Below, one piece after another: positions 17,993 to 27,675 of a stretch of 64,000 nucleotides of DNA. The notes beneath the pieces are model-generated. The model was not told the origin of the DNA, searched no databases, and saw nothing but the letters and a program-made list of their open reading frames with translations. How positions within the stretch are numbered: position 1 is the stretch's first letter; every line of letters begins with the position of its first letter. The stretch covers positions 1 through 64,000 of the forward strand of contig NZ_JOPL01000014.1 in assembly GCF_002153745.1 (NCBI RefSeq), in the 5' to 3' direction. The translations under genes and the position numbers were made by a program. The DNA comes from Acetobacter sp. DsW_063. GTDB lineage: Bacteria > Pseudomonadota > Alphaproteobacteria > Acetobacterales > Acetobacteraceae.

Positions 17993-19324
17993 TCAGCCAG
18001 CGCGCTTATTCTCTGCGACGTAGCGGTTGGACGGGAAAGGCAGCCCAAGATTCTCGCGAAACGTGTCATGCTCGTATTCGACGCGCAGCAGACCGCGTTG
18101 CTGAAGCACCGGGACCACGAGATCGACGAATCGCTCGAGCTGACCGGGCAACGCCTCGAAGATAACGAACCCGTCCGCCCCCTCGTTCTCGAACCAGCGC
18201 TGAAGCGCATCTGCAACTTTTTCCGGTGACCCGACAAAATCCCCGCGTGGCGTACTGAGCTCTCGCGCGATCTGACGGACCGTCAGATTTCCCGCGCGCA
18301 CCCGCTCCAGAATACGCTGCGACGCACTCTGGTTGCTGTCCTGACCAATATGCTCGACGTCGGGAAAGAGGCCATCGAGATCGTATTGACGGAAGTCATG
18401 ATCGTTGAATGCGCGGGAGAGAAAGCCAAGACCTGTGTCGATCGACGTCAGAGCAGACAATTCCTGATAAAACACCTCGGCTTCTTCATCGGTGCGCCCG
18501 ACGATCGGAGCGGCGCCCGGGAGGATGAAAGGAACGCCGTCGGGGCGGCTCAGGCGCTCGGCCCGCGCTTTCAGATCACGATAATAGGTCTGGGCCTCTT
18601 CAAGATTCTGCGGCCCACAGAAGACAACCTCCGCGTGGCGCGCCGCGAAATCTTTCCCATCCTCGGAAGCGCCTGCCTGAAAGATCACCGGCTGACCTTG
18701 CGGCGAACGTCCGATGTTCAGCGGCCCCCTCACCTGAAAGTAGGGACCGACGTGATCCAGGCGATGCAGCTTTGCCGCATCGACGAAGACGCCGCCCTGC
18801 TTGTCGCCAACCAGCGCGTCGTCCTCCCAGCTATCCCAAAGGCCCTGCACGACAGAAAGATGTTCGGCGGCGATGCGGTACCGTTCATGATGCGCCGGAT
18901 GAACCGCCTTGCCGAAGTTCGCCGCCGTATCGCTCAACCATGACGTCACGACGTTCCACCCTGCGCGACCGGCGCTGATATGATCCAGCGACGCGAACTG
19001 GCGCGCGACATTGAATGGCTCTGTGTAGCTGACGCTCAACGTGCCGACGAGGCCAATATGCTCTGTCACTGCAGCGAGCGCCGAAAGGATGGTCAGCGGC
19101 TCGAAACGGTACAGATAATGAGGGCTGGATTTCTCATTAATCGATAGGGAATCAGCGACGAACAGAAAGTCAAATCTCCCTCTTTCCGCCAGTTGCGCCT
19201 GCGTCCGATAGAATGAGAGGCTGGTGCTCGCGCGGACATCCCTGTCGGGATGTCGCCAATCATCCCATGTGCGCCCAACGCCATGAAGGATGAGACCCAG
19301 TTTAATCTTGCGTTCTTGCGGCAT
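17993..19324 (-). CDS. FMN-dependent luciferase-like monooxygenase (NtaA/SnaA/DszA type), copy 2
   Basis: A 443-residue bacterial-luciferase-fold flavin monooxygenase of the two-component type, which needs reduced FMN from a separate reductase. Family blocks are clear: RFEPLTILSALAAVTEHIGLVGTLS, GRAGWNVVTSW, WDSWEDDA and GRSPQGQPVIFQAG. Relatives oxidise nitrilotriacetate, dibenzothiophene sulphone or alkyl/aryl sulphides; the substrate here is not predictable. It lies 18 bases after the stop of a paralogue with the same blocks, so both form an operon. No flavin reductase gene is nearby. Confidence 0.92.
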   Translation of the reverse strand: MPQERKIKLGLILHGVGRTWDDWRHPDRDVRASTSLSFYRTQAQLAERGRFDFLFVADSLSINEKSSPHYLYRFEPLTILSALAAVTEHIGLVGTLSVSYTEPFNVARQFASLDHISAGRAGWNVVTSWLSDTAANFGKAVHPAHHERYRIAAEHLSVVQGLWDSWEDDALVGDKQGGVFVDAAKLHRLDHVGPYFQVRGPLNIGRSPQGQPVIFQAGASEDGKDFAARHAEVVFCGPQNLEEAQTYYRDLKARAERLSRPDGVPFILPGAAPIVGRTDEEAEVFYQELSALTSIDTGLGFLSRAFNDHDFRQYDLDGLFPDVEHIGQDSNQSASQRILERVRAGNLTVRQIARELSTPRGDFVGSPEKVADALQRWFENEGADGFVIFEALPGQLERFVDLVVPVLQQRGLLRVEYEHDTFRENLGLPFPSNRYVAENKRAG

Positions 19325-19342
19325 CTTAGTGGTTCCGTCCTG

Positions 19343-20698
19343 TCAAGCTGCGTCGAGAGCGCTGGAGGGAGCCTTGCGCTGCGTTGTCCACCGGTTCTCC
19401 GGGACCGGTAGCCCCAGATGGCCGCGCAGCGTGTCCGTCTCGTATTCGACTCGAAAGAGACCGCGCTGCTGGAGGATGGGAACTACCCGCGTGCGAAAAA
19501 GATGAAAATCACGCGGCGAAGTCACACGTATGTTGAAACCGTCCGCCGCTTCATTGAGGAACCAGTTCTCGATCTGTCGGGCGACGGTTTCCGGAGAGCC
19601 CACGAACCCAAAGCGGGAAGCGCCATAACGCTCTGCGGCTTCGCGCAAGGACAGGCCGCCAGCCTTCACCCCACGAAGGATTCGTTCCGCTCGTCCTTTA
19701 TAGCTGTTCAGCGTCAGGTTGCTGACGTCCGGGAATGGTCCGTCGAGCGGATATTGGCTGAAATCATGATAATTGAAGGCCCTGCCCAGCTCGACGAGTT
19801 TCTTTTCGATGCTCTGGTGTTCGTTGCGGCTCTCTCCGAGGGCGAGCGCTTCCTCATCCGTCTCGGCGAGGATCGGCGCTATGCCGGGCATTACGGTGAT
19901 CGACGCAGGGTCCCTGCCCAATGCGGCCGCCCGGGACTTCAGATCACGGTAATACGCCTGAGCAGTCTCCAGATCGTCCACCCCGGCGAACGTGGCGTCG
20001 GCTATCTCCGCCCCAAGCCGTCTCCCGGCGTCGCTGTCCCCTGCCTGAAAAATTACCGGCTGGCCCTGAGGCGAACGAGCGAGCGCCAGAGGCCCATCGA
20101 CGGAGAAGAATTCACCCCTGTGATTCAACGCATGCTGCTTCGATTTATCGAGAAATACGCCTGTGCTCTTGTCACGGGGAAAAGCGTCGTCCTCGTAGCT
20201 GTCCCACAATCCCTGCACGACATCGACGAATTCGCGCGCCCGCCGATAACGAACCGCATGATCCAGATGGGCCTGCTGGTTGTAATTGCGTGCGGCACCT
20301 TCCAGACCCGTCGTCACCACGTTCCAGCCTGCGCGCCCATGACTGATCTGATCGAGAGAGCCGAACAGGCGCGCTACGTTATACGGCTCCCAATACGTCG
20401 TGGTCAGCGTGCCGACCAGCCCGATCCGGGACGTCGACACCGCCAGCGCCGACAGCAGCGTCAACGGTTCAAGACGGTTCAGGAAATGCGGCGCAGTGTT
20501 CGGAGTAATGAACGGGCTGTCGACTATGAAAACCAGATCGAATTTCGCCGCCTCGGCCAGCCGGGCGTTTTCGATATACCAACCGATGTCTACGCTTGCA
20601 TCGCCCGGAAGATCCGGGTCACGCCATTGGGTAAAATCCGTTCCCGCCCCTGCAAGGATAGCTCCAAGCTTGAGCTGTCGCCGGGTTGTCGCGGCCAT
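19343..20698 (-). CDS. FMN-dependent luciferase-like monooxygenase (NtaA/SnaA/DszA type), copy 1
   Basis: A 451-residue paralogue of the downstream gene and the first gene of the pair. It shares the TLLSALAVSTSRIGLVGTL, GRAGWNVVTTG, WDSYEDDAF and ARSPQGQPVIFQAG blocks, with clear divergence elsewhere. That argues for an old duplication and different substrates rather than a recent copy. A GGGAGACGACG-type ribosome site precedes the ATG. The partner reductase must be encoded elsewhere. Confidence 0.92.
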   Translation of the reverse strand: MAATTRRQLKLGAILAGAGTDFTQWRDPDLPGDASVDIGWYIENARLAEAAKFDLVFIVDSPFITPNTAPHFLNRLEPLTLLSALAVSTSRIGLVGTLTTTYWEPYNVARLFGSLDQISHGRAGWNVVTTGLEGAARNYNQQAHLDHAVRYRRAREFVDVVQGLWDSYEDDAFPRDKSTGVFLDKSKQHALNHRGEFFSVDGPLALARSPQGQPVIFQAGDSDAGRRLGAEIADATFAGVDDLETAQAYYRDLKSRAAALGRDPASITVMPGIAPILAETDEEALALGESRNEHQSIEKKLVELGRAFNYHDFSQYPLDGPFPDVSNLTLNSYKGRAERILRGVKAGGLSLREAAERYGASRFGFVGSPETVARQIENWFLNEAADGFNIRVTSPRDFHLFRTRVVPILQQRGLFRVEYETDTLRGHLGLPVPENRWTTQRKAPSSALDAA

Positions 20699-21069
20699 CG
20701 TCGTCTCCCGTTTCTGGACAGAACCGGAGGGTGACGGGTTCGACGCTTTGGGAAAAACGAGAAATATTCAACGCAGCGATATGGCGACGCAAACCAGCCT
20801 CTCCTGCCGCCGCCGACGCTCTTAGTCGCGCAAGTGTCCCGTCGCAACCACACGCTATGCGTCCAGAGTTCCTTGAAAACGCGCCAAGGCAATCGCGCCG
20901 CGCCCGAAGCGCGTGCGGTAAACGCCGTCGCGGAGACGAGCGATCAGGGGGGCGACCCGATAAAAGGAAACCCTTCGCTCAGCTAAAAATACATGCAAGG
21001 AGACATGAGCGTGACTGCACACGGAGAGACCGTAATCGTGCAATAGCAGAAGGATTTTGAACGAAAGTT
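20699..21069. other. Intergenic region, nothing recognised
   Basis: 371 bases between the monooxygenase pair and the pirin-like gene, both on the minus strand. It probably holds the promoter of the monooxygenase operon. I see no gene, clear terminator or repeat. Confidence 0.4.
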
Positions 21070-21804
21070 TTATCCGTTAGCGGTATCCGCAAGCAGAATG
21101 ACAGCATCCTGCGTCGCAATGACAACCGCCTCATCCTGCCCGTCGATCCTTGCGGCGTCTCCAGCGGCAAAAAACTCCCGTCCCAGCGAAGCCGCGCCTT
21201 TCGCGACGATCATGTACAGCGTGCAGCTGGGGGCTGTCCGATAGAGAGCGCCCTCCCCGGCACGCAACGTCGCGCGCAGGAGACGAGACCTGGACCGCAA
21301 CGTCACAGGAGCGCCGTCGATGACAGCCTCCGTCCCCTCCGGATCATCTTCTGGAAAACCGGATGCGATAATACGAAAACTTCCGTCTTCGATCGCAGGA
21401 AAATCCGGTCGCGTCTCCTGCGCCGGTTCGCCGCCTTCGTTATCGGCCAGAAACCAGAATTGAAGGCAAGACGCTCCGGCCGGCCCGGCGCGCCAGCCGA
21501 AGGACTGACACCCGCTTGCGGCGCTGATCGCGTGGAGCCCCCCGGCCGTGATCGTCTCGGATGGAAACAGCTCAGACGTCGCGCTCAGCGCGCCGTCGGC
21601 CACCCATGTCACGATGTCTACATTCTGCTCCGCTCCGAGGCGGAACTGCGCTCCCGATGCGATACGCATGGCGTTGACGACGCGCAGGCGGCCGTCATGG
21701 ACATATGCGGCATCCTGAAAGGAGCCGAACGCAAAATGACAACGGAGATCGACTCCCGCTTCCTGGATTGTCCCAAGCATATCGACGCGGCGGATCGTGA
21801 TCAT
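21070..21804 (-). CDS. Pirin-like bicupin protein lacking metal ligands
   Basis: A 244-residue protein matching the pirin/YhhW family in order of blocks: FAFGSFQDAAY, LRVVNAMRIASG, then NVDIVTWVADGAL. In pirins a HPH pair plus a later H-x-E bind one iron, and some members oxidise quercetin. Aligned by eye, those four positions here are Gly57, Glu59, Ser101 and Gly103, so the usual metal site is absent. A dioxygenase role is therefore unlikely; a structural or regulatory role is possible. It lies 17 bases after the last gene of the emr-type operon and may be its last member. Confidence 0.72.
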   Translation of the reverse strand: MITIRRVDMLGTIQEAGVDLRCHFAFGSFQDAAYVHDGRLRVVNAMRIASGAQFRLGAEQNVDIVTWVADGALSATSELFPSETITAGGLHAISAASGCQSFGWRAGPAGASCLQFWFLADNEGGEPAQETRPDFPAIEDGSFRIIASGFPEDDPEGTEAVIDGAPVTLRSRSRLLRATLRAGEGALYRTAPSCTLYMIVAKGAASLGREFFAAGDAARIDGQDEAVVIATQDAVILLADTANG

Positions 21805-21821
21805 ATTTGTCGGATCTCCGC

Positions 21822-23396
21822 TCAGCCGTTAGACGTCGCGGGGCGCGACGCGACAGGGTAGGTCGTCTCCCAACCTCCGCCGAGAGCGCGGTAAAGCCGC
21901 GTCACGGAGCGGGACACCTCCGTGGTGGCGTCAACCAACTGTCCCTGAGAAGCAAGAAGCGCGTTTTGCATGGTCAGCACATTGAGAAAGTCGGACGAAC
22001 CCGATTTGTACTGAGCCTGCGCAGTCTCCACCGCGATCTGATTTTCGTGAACGGCCTCCTGCAACCGATCGCGTTCAGACTGCGAGGCTGACAGATCGGC
22101 CATCGCGTCGTCGACTTCCTGCCAAGCCTTGAGCACAGTCCGCTGCAGGAAGATCGCCGCCTCTTTCTGCTGCGCCTTGCGCAGATGCAATTGCCCGGTC
22201 AGACGCCCCCCCTCGAACAACGGCAAGGTCGCGGTAGGGCCGAAACCATACTGACGGGAAGCCCATGACCCAAGGCCGCTGAACTGCAGGGCCTGAATAT
22301 CGAGACTGCCTGACAGGGTGATGCGCGGGAAGAAATCCGCCACCGCGACGCCGACGGAAGCGGTCGCTGCGTGCAGACGATCCTCCGCCGCGCGGATATC
22401 TGGCCGCCGTTCGGCAAGCTGAGACGGCAGGCCGACCGGCACGCTCGCAGGCACAGGCGGAATCGCCGACGGCTTGCCCAGACGGGCGTTCAGAGCGCCC
22501 GGCGCCTGCGCGACGAGGAAACTCAGCGCATTCAGAAGATGCACCTCCTCCCTCTCCAGAGGGCCGCGCTGGGCTTCGAAGGTGTGAAGCTGCCCGGTCG
22601 AGTCCGCAATGTCGAGACGCGTGGCCGCGCCCTGCTGGAAGCGAAGCGTCGTCAGACGTACGCTGTCACGCGCAATCTGAATGTTGTGGTCGAGAATGCC
22701 GATGCGCGCCTGCACGCCCCGTAGGTCGATATAATCCTGCGCGGTCTCGGCCATCAGCGACACGAGCAGATCGCGGCGCATGTCTTCCGTCGCGTGCACC
22801 GCCGCCGTGGCTGCTTCGACCTGTCGGCGGACATGTCCCCAGAGATCGACCTCCCACGATGCGCTCATTCCATACTGCGGCAGGTTGAACGACGGGTTGC
22901 CGACGCTGCCCGGCAGCGCGGTCGGACCGAACCCCTGCTGGCCGCTGGCGATCGACCCCGCCTGCTCCCGCTCCATGGTCCCGAGCAAACCGAGGATGCC
23001 GTTTGTGCTGGCCCGCTCGCGGGCGTAGGAGGCGTTGGCCTCCATATGAGGCATCTGCGCAGCACTGGCGATCTTGCGTTCAGCGTTGCTCTCCATCAGG
23101 CGCAGGGACGCAGCCTGAAGATCGAGATTCGAGGCCGTAACGTCGTTCTCCAGAGCCGTCAGCGTCGGATCGTTGAACAGACGCCACCATTGCGGGTCGG
23201 CCATTGTCTCGACAGGACGACTTTCCGAAGGCGGCAGACTCTGGCGCCAGTTCGCAGCGCTCCTGATCGCTGGCTTGTGGTAATCCGGCCCCACCGTGCA
23301 GGCGGTCAACGCCGCAAGACAGAGCGTCGCCGCCAGCGCCAAGCGGGGTTGGCGCTGGCGCCCCTCGGCGGCGACCGACATGTTTGCATTGAGCAT
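21822..23396 (-). CDS. Outer-membrane efflux lipoprotein (NodT type) of the Emr-like operon
   Basis: A TolC-like channel of about 524 residues partnering the EmrA/EmrB-like proteins. I place the start at the ATG at 23396, one base after the adaptor's stop, rather than at an in-frame start 33 bases upstream that overlaps the adaptor gene. The lipobox is TAC followed by TVGPDY. Two efflux repeats with the typical ERRPDIRAAEDRL block follow. It is not closely similar to the RND channel at 11596. Confidence 0.93.
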   Translation of the reverse strand: MLNANMSVAAEGRQRQPRLALAATLCLAALTACTVGPDYHKPAIRSAANWRQSLPPSESRPVETMADPQWWRLFNDPTLTALENDVTASNLDLQAASLRLMESNAERKIASAAQMPHMEANASYARERASTNGILGLLGTMEREQAGSIASGQQGFGPTALPGSVGNPSFNLPQYGMSASWEVDLWGHVRRQVEAATAAVHATEDMRRDLLVSLMAETAQDYIDLRGVQARIGILDHNIQIARDSVRLTTLRFQQGAATRLDIADSTGQLHTFEAQRGPLEREEVHLLNALSFLVAQAPGALNARLGKPSAIPPVPASVPVGLPSQLAERRPDIRAAEDRLHAATASVGVAVADFFPRITLSGSLDIQALQFSGLGSWASRQYGFGPTATLPLFEGGRLTGQLHLRKAQQKEAAIFLQRTVLKAWQEVDDAMADLSASQSERDRLQEAVHENQIAVETAQAQYKSGSSDFLNVLTMQNALLASQGQLVDATTEVSRSVTRLYRALGGGWETTYPVASRPATSNG

Positions 23397-23397
23397 G

Positions 23398-24483
23398 TCA
23401 GCGCCAGACATAGCGGGCGTCATCAGCATGAGGACCGGATAGGCGCGAGCCCGTGTCGATGCTGACCTCCACCGACATGCCCACCCTGACTTTGGAAGCG
23501 AGAGGCTGTCCCGGATCGAAGGTCAGCTTCACCGGGACACGCTGCACCACCTTGGTAAAGTTGCCGGTTGCGTTGTCCGGCTGAATCGGCGCGAACGCGA
23601 CGCCGGTCGCAGGCGCTACCGAGTCCACATGCGCTTTCAGCGATCGCCCCGGAAACGTGTCCACACGGATAGTGGCGGCCTGCCCGGTCTGCACTTTGGT
23701 GAGTTGCGTTTCCTGGAAATTGGCGAGCACGTAGGCGGCCTGCGTCGGCACGATAGCGAGGATCGCTGTGCCGGGATGCACATAAGCGCCCACACGCACG
23801 CCGCGTTCGCCAACGACGCCGGAGACTGGCGCCGGGATTGTACAGTAGGACAGGTTCAGTTCGGCCTGTTTTTCGTCGGCCTGCGCCTGCATGACCTGCC
23901 CCTGCGCCTCAACCAGCCGCGCTTTAAGGACATCGACCTGGCGGATAGCGGCGTCCGTCGCGGCCTGATCCCGCGCAATGGCGGCCTCCGCTTCCTTGTC
24001 TTTCGCCTCGCTGGACTGCTTCTGCTCGATGGTGCCTGCTCCACCAGAAGACAGGGTGCGATACCGCTGCATGTTTTGCTGAGCGAACAGTTGGTCGGCC
24101 CGGTCCGCCTCTACGGCCGCACGAGTTCCGGCGATGACAGAATCCTGCCGCGTCAGCTCCGCCTCCAGATTTCGCGCAGCGCCCTGTGCAGCAAGAAGAC
24201 GGCCCTTTGCGGCGTCGAGAGCGGCGCGGTAATCGTCGTCTTCGATATGGGCGAGTTCTTCGCCAGCGCGTACGGCTTCGTTATCTTCGGCCAGAACGCG
24301 GTCGATACGCCCCGACACTTTGGGCGCGACCGCCGTGAAATCGGCAGTGACATACGCGTCGTTCGTGTATTGACTCACGCCGTCGCCCAAAACAAGTCGG
24401 CTGCCGCCCCAGGCCGCGATCGCGAGCACGGCTGCGGCGCAGCCAGCGTATAGCAGTGGTTTTCTGTAAATCATTATATTCAC
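23398..24483 (-). CDS. emrA: EmrA-like membrane-fusion protein (HlyD family)
   Basis: A 361-residue adaptor with one N-terminal membrane anchor (about residues 8-28). The first lipoyl half is at TADFTAVAPKVSGRI and the second at YCTIPAPVSGVVGERGV. A coiled-coil hairpin occupies about 75-200. The late block VGMSVEVSIDTGSR is typical of EmrA/FusE adaptors. It lies 11 bases after emrB and one base before the outer-membrane factor, giving a complete MFS tripartite exporter. The gene symbol is by family resemblance only. Confidence 0.92.
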   Translation of the reverse strand: MNIMIYRKPLLYAGCAAAVLAIAAWGGSRLVLGDGVSQYTNDAYVTADFTAVAPKVSGRIDRVLAEDNEAVRAGEELAHIEDDDYRAALDAAKGRLLAAQGAARNLEAELTRQDSVIAGTRAAVEADRADQLFAQQNMQRYRTLSSGGAGTIEQKQSSEAKDKEAEAAIARDQAATDAAIRQVDVLKARLVEAQGQVMQAQADEKQAELNLSYCTIPAPVSGVVGERGVRVGAYVHPGTAILAIVPTQAAYVLANFQETQLTKVQTGQAATIRVDTFPGRSLKAHVDSVAPATGVAFAPIQPDNATGNFTKVVQRVPVKLTFDPGQPLASKVRVGMSVEVSIDTGSRLSGPHADDARYVWR

Positions 24484-24494
24484 ATCCGCGAAAT

Positions 24495-26240
24495 TCAGTG
24501 GGCGGGAGCCGTCGCCGCCGGAGCGCGAGGCGGATAGACACGACGAGGCAGGAGAACGTTCAGGACCGCGTAGCCGAGACAGACCCAGATCAGACCAAAA
24601 TAGATATCGGCAAGCCCGAGAACGACAGATTGCTCGTGGACGTATGTGTGGAAGACTTCGAGTGCGTTGTGCGCGACATGGCCCGCGTCGGGCGACGTGC
24701 CGGCCAACTGTTGCTGGATCGGGTCGCCCAGCCCCTGAAGTGTTGTTCCGTTCGCGCCGTGGCGATCGAGCAACATCACGGAGTGATACTGCTCGCGACG
24801 GCGGGTCACGGCGGCGAAGATGGCGAAAGCCACAGCGTTCGCCAGCCCTTTAAGCATGTTGACCATGCCGGAGATGAACGGACCGTCCGCGGGGCCTAGC
24901 GCAAGCGTCGCCAGCATCAGCGTCGGGATGACCGTCATCGGCTGTCCGAATACCTGCAGGATCTGGATGACGTAGAAATTGTCGCGAACCCAGTCAGGCG
25001 TCAGCCATGTGCCGAACCACGCTGCCGCCGCCAGACACGCCATTCCCCCTGCCAGCACGTAGCGGCAGTCGACACGGCGGCTGTTGCAGATGGCGGCGAT
25101 CAACGGAAGCATGATCAGTTGCGGCAACGCCACCACGAGAGCGACCGGAGCCGTCTGGATCGGACGGTAACCGCGAATCTCTTCCAGATATGTTGCCGGG
25201 AGCTCAGACAGCAACCCGCAGATTGCCAGAATACCGACCAGAGAAATCAACGACGCCTGAATGTTGCGTGAGCGCCAGTATTGAATCTTGAAATACGGGC
25301 TCGGGTGGAACGCCTCGTTGATAAGGAAGACGACGAACGCCGCTCCTCCCCAGAACGCAAGATGCGTAATGGTCGTCGAACGGAACCAGTCCAGGCGGTC
25401 CCCCTGATAAAGGACAATCACCAGCGAACAGATAGCGGGCAAACCGACCATCAGACCAAACCAGTTGAATTTCTCGAACCGCTCCATATGCAATGGATCG
25501 CGCGGAAGGCCGTACGCAATCATTGCGACCGCCAACGCCGCAAGCGGGATGATCTCCCAGTAAAGCCAATGCCATCCGGCATGCTCAAACCAGAACGCTT
25601 CCAGCGGCAGACCGAGATTGGGGCCGAAGGTCGCGCTCATCGCGTACCCGCCAATGCCGAAAACACGAATTTCTGGCGGTAGATATTTGAGCATGACGGT
25701 CATCAGCACAGGCGGCAGACACCCTGCGGCCATGCCCTGAAACGCGCGCAGCACACACAGCGACGTCACATCCGGCATGAATGGCGCCGGGATGGCGAGC
25801 AGCGCCATCATCGCCGTCATGAAAATCGAGAAACGGTAGATCGAGAACGTCATGTAGAACCACGGCGTGAACGCCATGGCCGCGATATTGAACGCCTCGT
25901 AGATCGTGATCAGCCAGGTGCCGTCGTCGTGACTGATGTGCATCGCCCCGAGAATGTCGGCAAGACCATTCTCCGTCACATGTTCGTTGAAGCCCGCGAC
26001 ATGCACAGCCAGCAGCATCCCGACGCATCCAATGATCGTCCGGACGCCGAAAGGCGGAATATACGATGGCATGGGCGGCGACGCATGAATGACCGGCGCC
26101 GCCGATGGGACGACAGACGGCTGGGATGCCGACGCCCCATCGGGCGAGGCTGGGTGGCTGGCTTCGCCGCCATGTGTGTCGCGAGCTTCCGAAATCATGG
26201 CCCGCATCATCAACGCAATCGAATGCAGAAAAACCTCCAT
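24495..26240 (-). CDS. emrB: EmrB/QacA-like DHA2 MFS exporter
   Basis: A transporter of up to 581 residues with about 14 predicted membrane helices, the DHA2 drug:proton antiporter type that works with EmrA and a TolC-like channel. The first 56 residues are hydrophilic and Pro/Ser-rich; Met11, Met12, Met15 and Met57 are alternative starts. The longest start overlaps the palindrome at 26237-26274 and lacks a spaced ribosome site, so a downstream start is likely. It is the first gene of the emrB-emrA-channel operon and is divergent from a LysR regulator. Confidence 0.9.
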   Translation of the reverse strand: MEVFLHSIALMMRAMISEARDTHGGEASHPASPDGASASQPSVVPSAAPVIHASPPMPSYIPPFGVRTIIGCVGMLLAVHVAGFNEHVTENGLADILGAMHISHDDGTWLITIYEAFNIAAMAFTPWFYMTFSIYRFSIFMTAMMALLAIPAPFMPDVTSLCVLRAFQGMAAGCLPPVLMTVMLKYLPPEIRVFGIGGYAMSATFGPNLGLPLEAFWFEHAGWHWLYWEIIPLAALAVAMIAYGLPRDPLHMERFEKFNWFGLMVGLPAICSLVIVLYQGDRLDWFRSTTITHLAFWGGAAFVVFLINEAFHPSPYFKIQYWRSRNIQASLISLVGILAICGLLSELPATYLEEIRGYRPIQTAPVALVVALPQLIMLPLIAAICNSRRVDCRYVLAGGMACLAAAAWFGTWLTPDWVRDNFYVIQILQVFGQPMTVIPTLMLATLALGPADGPFISGMVNMLKGLANAVAFAIFAAVTRRREQYHSVMLLDRHGANGTTLQGLGDPIQQQLAGTSPDAGHVAHNALEVFHTYVHEQSVVLGLADIYFGLIWVCLGYAVLNVLLPRRVYPPRAPAATAPAH

Positions 26241-26274
26241 TCCGATTAAGTCTGGATTTCATTTTTCGGAATGG
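26237..26274. promoter_or_regulatory. Dyad between emrB and its divergent LysR regulator
   Basis: CCATTCCG (26237-26244) and CGGAATGG (26267-26274) are perfectly complementary across 22 bases of AT-rich sequence. The spacing and divergent setting fit a LysR-type control region for both genes. Confidence 0.5.
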
Positions 26275-26317
26275 TTTTCGGTGGCCTGTGACTCATCTGG
26301 AAGAGTAGTATGGGCGG

Positions 26318-27238
26318 ATGCGAGGATATGACCTTGATCTGCTGCGTTTTCTGCAAATTCTGATCGAAGAGGAAAGCGTCTCCGGCGCAGCCCGAAGAAT
26401 GCATGTGAGCGAGCCGGCGATGAGCCGCCACCTGTCCAAGCTTCGCAGAGTGTTCGGCGACCCGATCCTTGTTCCGTCCGGGCGCCAGTTGACCGCATCC
26501 GCCTTCGCCCTGGGCATTCTCGACCGTGTTCAGGAGGTGGTGCGAGCGGCGGACGGTCTGATCGAGACGCGCGCCCTGTCCAACCTGCGCAACATGACGC
26601 CGAAATTCACCATCCGCGCCAATGACGTCGTCACTGCGGCGGTGGCGCTGCCCTTGCTGCGCAAACTTCGGGAAGAATGTCCGAATTGCGAACTGGTCTT
26701 CGCGCCGGAAATTGACGAACCGCCCAGCGATGCGCTGCGTAACGAAGGCATTGACCTCTACCTTGGCGCCACCGACATGCTGAGTCCGGAAATCAGGCGG
26801 CAGACCATCTTTTATGACCGGATGCGCGCGCTGGTTCGACAGGACCACCCTATTTTCGACGAGGGCATAACGCCGCAGAGCCTGACTCATTACGACCACA
26901 TCAGCGTATCGCGGCGAGGCCGGGCTCACGGGCCTCTCGACTGGGCGCTACGCGATCATTTCGGCCTGACCCGACGCGTCGTTTTGGTTGTCCCAAACTA
27001 CAAGGCGATGATCGACAGCATGTGCGACACGGATTTCATCCTGCTGCTTCCGGGCATGGCGCTGGATCGCGTTCCGCTTACTGCGCTGGGCCTTCGAGTC
27101 TTCGACTTTCCCTTTGTTCTGTCGAAGGTGGAGGCGTTTCAGGCGTGGCACCCCCGGCGCGACAATGATCCGGTGCATCAGTGGCTCAGGGAGAGCCTGT
27201 TCGGCGTATGTCGCAAGCTGGTTATCGGAAGGACCTGA
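26318..27238 (+). CDS. LysR-family regulator of the Emr-like efflux operon
   Basis: A 306-residue regulator with N-terminal winged HTH (LLRFLQILIEEESVSGAARR, then MSRHLSKLRRVFGDPILV) and a C-terminal ligand-binding domain. The HTH resembles the NodD/NahR/LinR subgroup (SGAARRMHVSEPAMSRHLSK). It is divergent from emrB with a short shared control region carrying an 8+8 dyad, so it is probably the local activator or repressor. Confidence 0.92.
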   Translation: MRGYDLDLLRFLQILIEEESVSGAARRMHVSEPAMSRHLSKLRRVFGDPILVPSGRQLTASAFALGILDRVQEVVRAADGLIETRALSNLRNMTPKFTIRANDVVTAAVALPLLRKLREECPNCELVFAPEIDEPPSDALRNEGIDLYLGATDMLSPEIRRQTIFYDRMRALVRQDHPIFDEGITPQSLTHYDHISVSRRGRAHGPLDWALRDHFGLTRRVVLVVPNYKAMIDSMCDTDFILLLPGMALDRVPLTALGLRVFDFPFVLSKVEAFQAWHPRRDNDPVHQWLRESLFGVCRKLVIGRT

Positions 27239-27675
27239 ACAAGGGGTAGGGGTAGCGGTTCTTGTCTGTGCTCTTTTAGAAATCTTTACGACGAGAGCGG
27301 GTAGTCTCAGGTAGGTGATTCAAACGGAACCGGCTCCTGCGCGCTCACATTGCTGCGCAACCATTTGAATGCAGTTCCAAACGCAACGTGCGTCCAATAC
27401 ATCTCATGCTGGCCCCGGACATAGTCCCTCGCGCCACATTTGATCGCGCCTGGAACATTTCTATCTCGAATTCTCTGTCAAGGCCCGGATCGCGTCTGGC
27501 CGGGTGCAACCGGCGACGCCTTCCCTACCGTCCCGAGTTCGTTACCACAGCATATCTCCCGGCAAGGATAGATCTCCGTCGTGAGGTCTCCTTGCAACGA
27601 AAGAGAGCGCCGCCATCGACTTTCATAGTTGCCCTCGCTCAGACCGGAGGTCCGATTCAGATGGCGCCGATCTAC
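27239..27675. other. Intergenic region, nothing recognised
   Basis: 437 bases at the junction of two converging genes (LysR on plus, hydrolase on minus). No supported gene, clear hairpin terminator or repeat was seen. It marks the boundary between the efflux block and the catabolic region. Confidence 0.4.
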
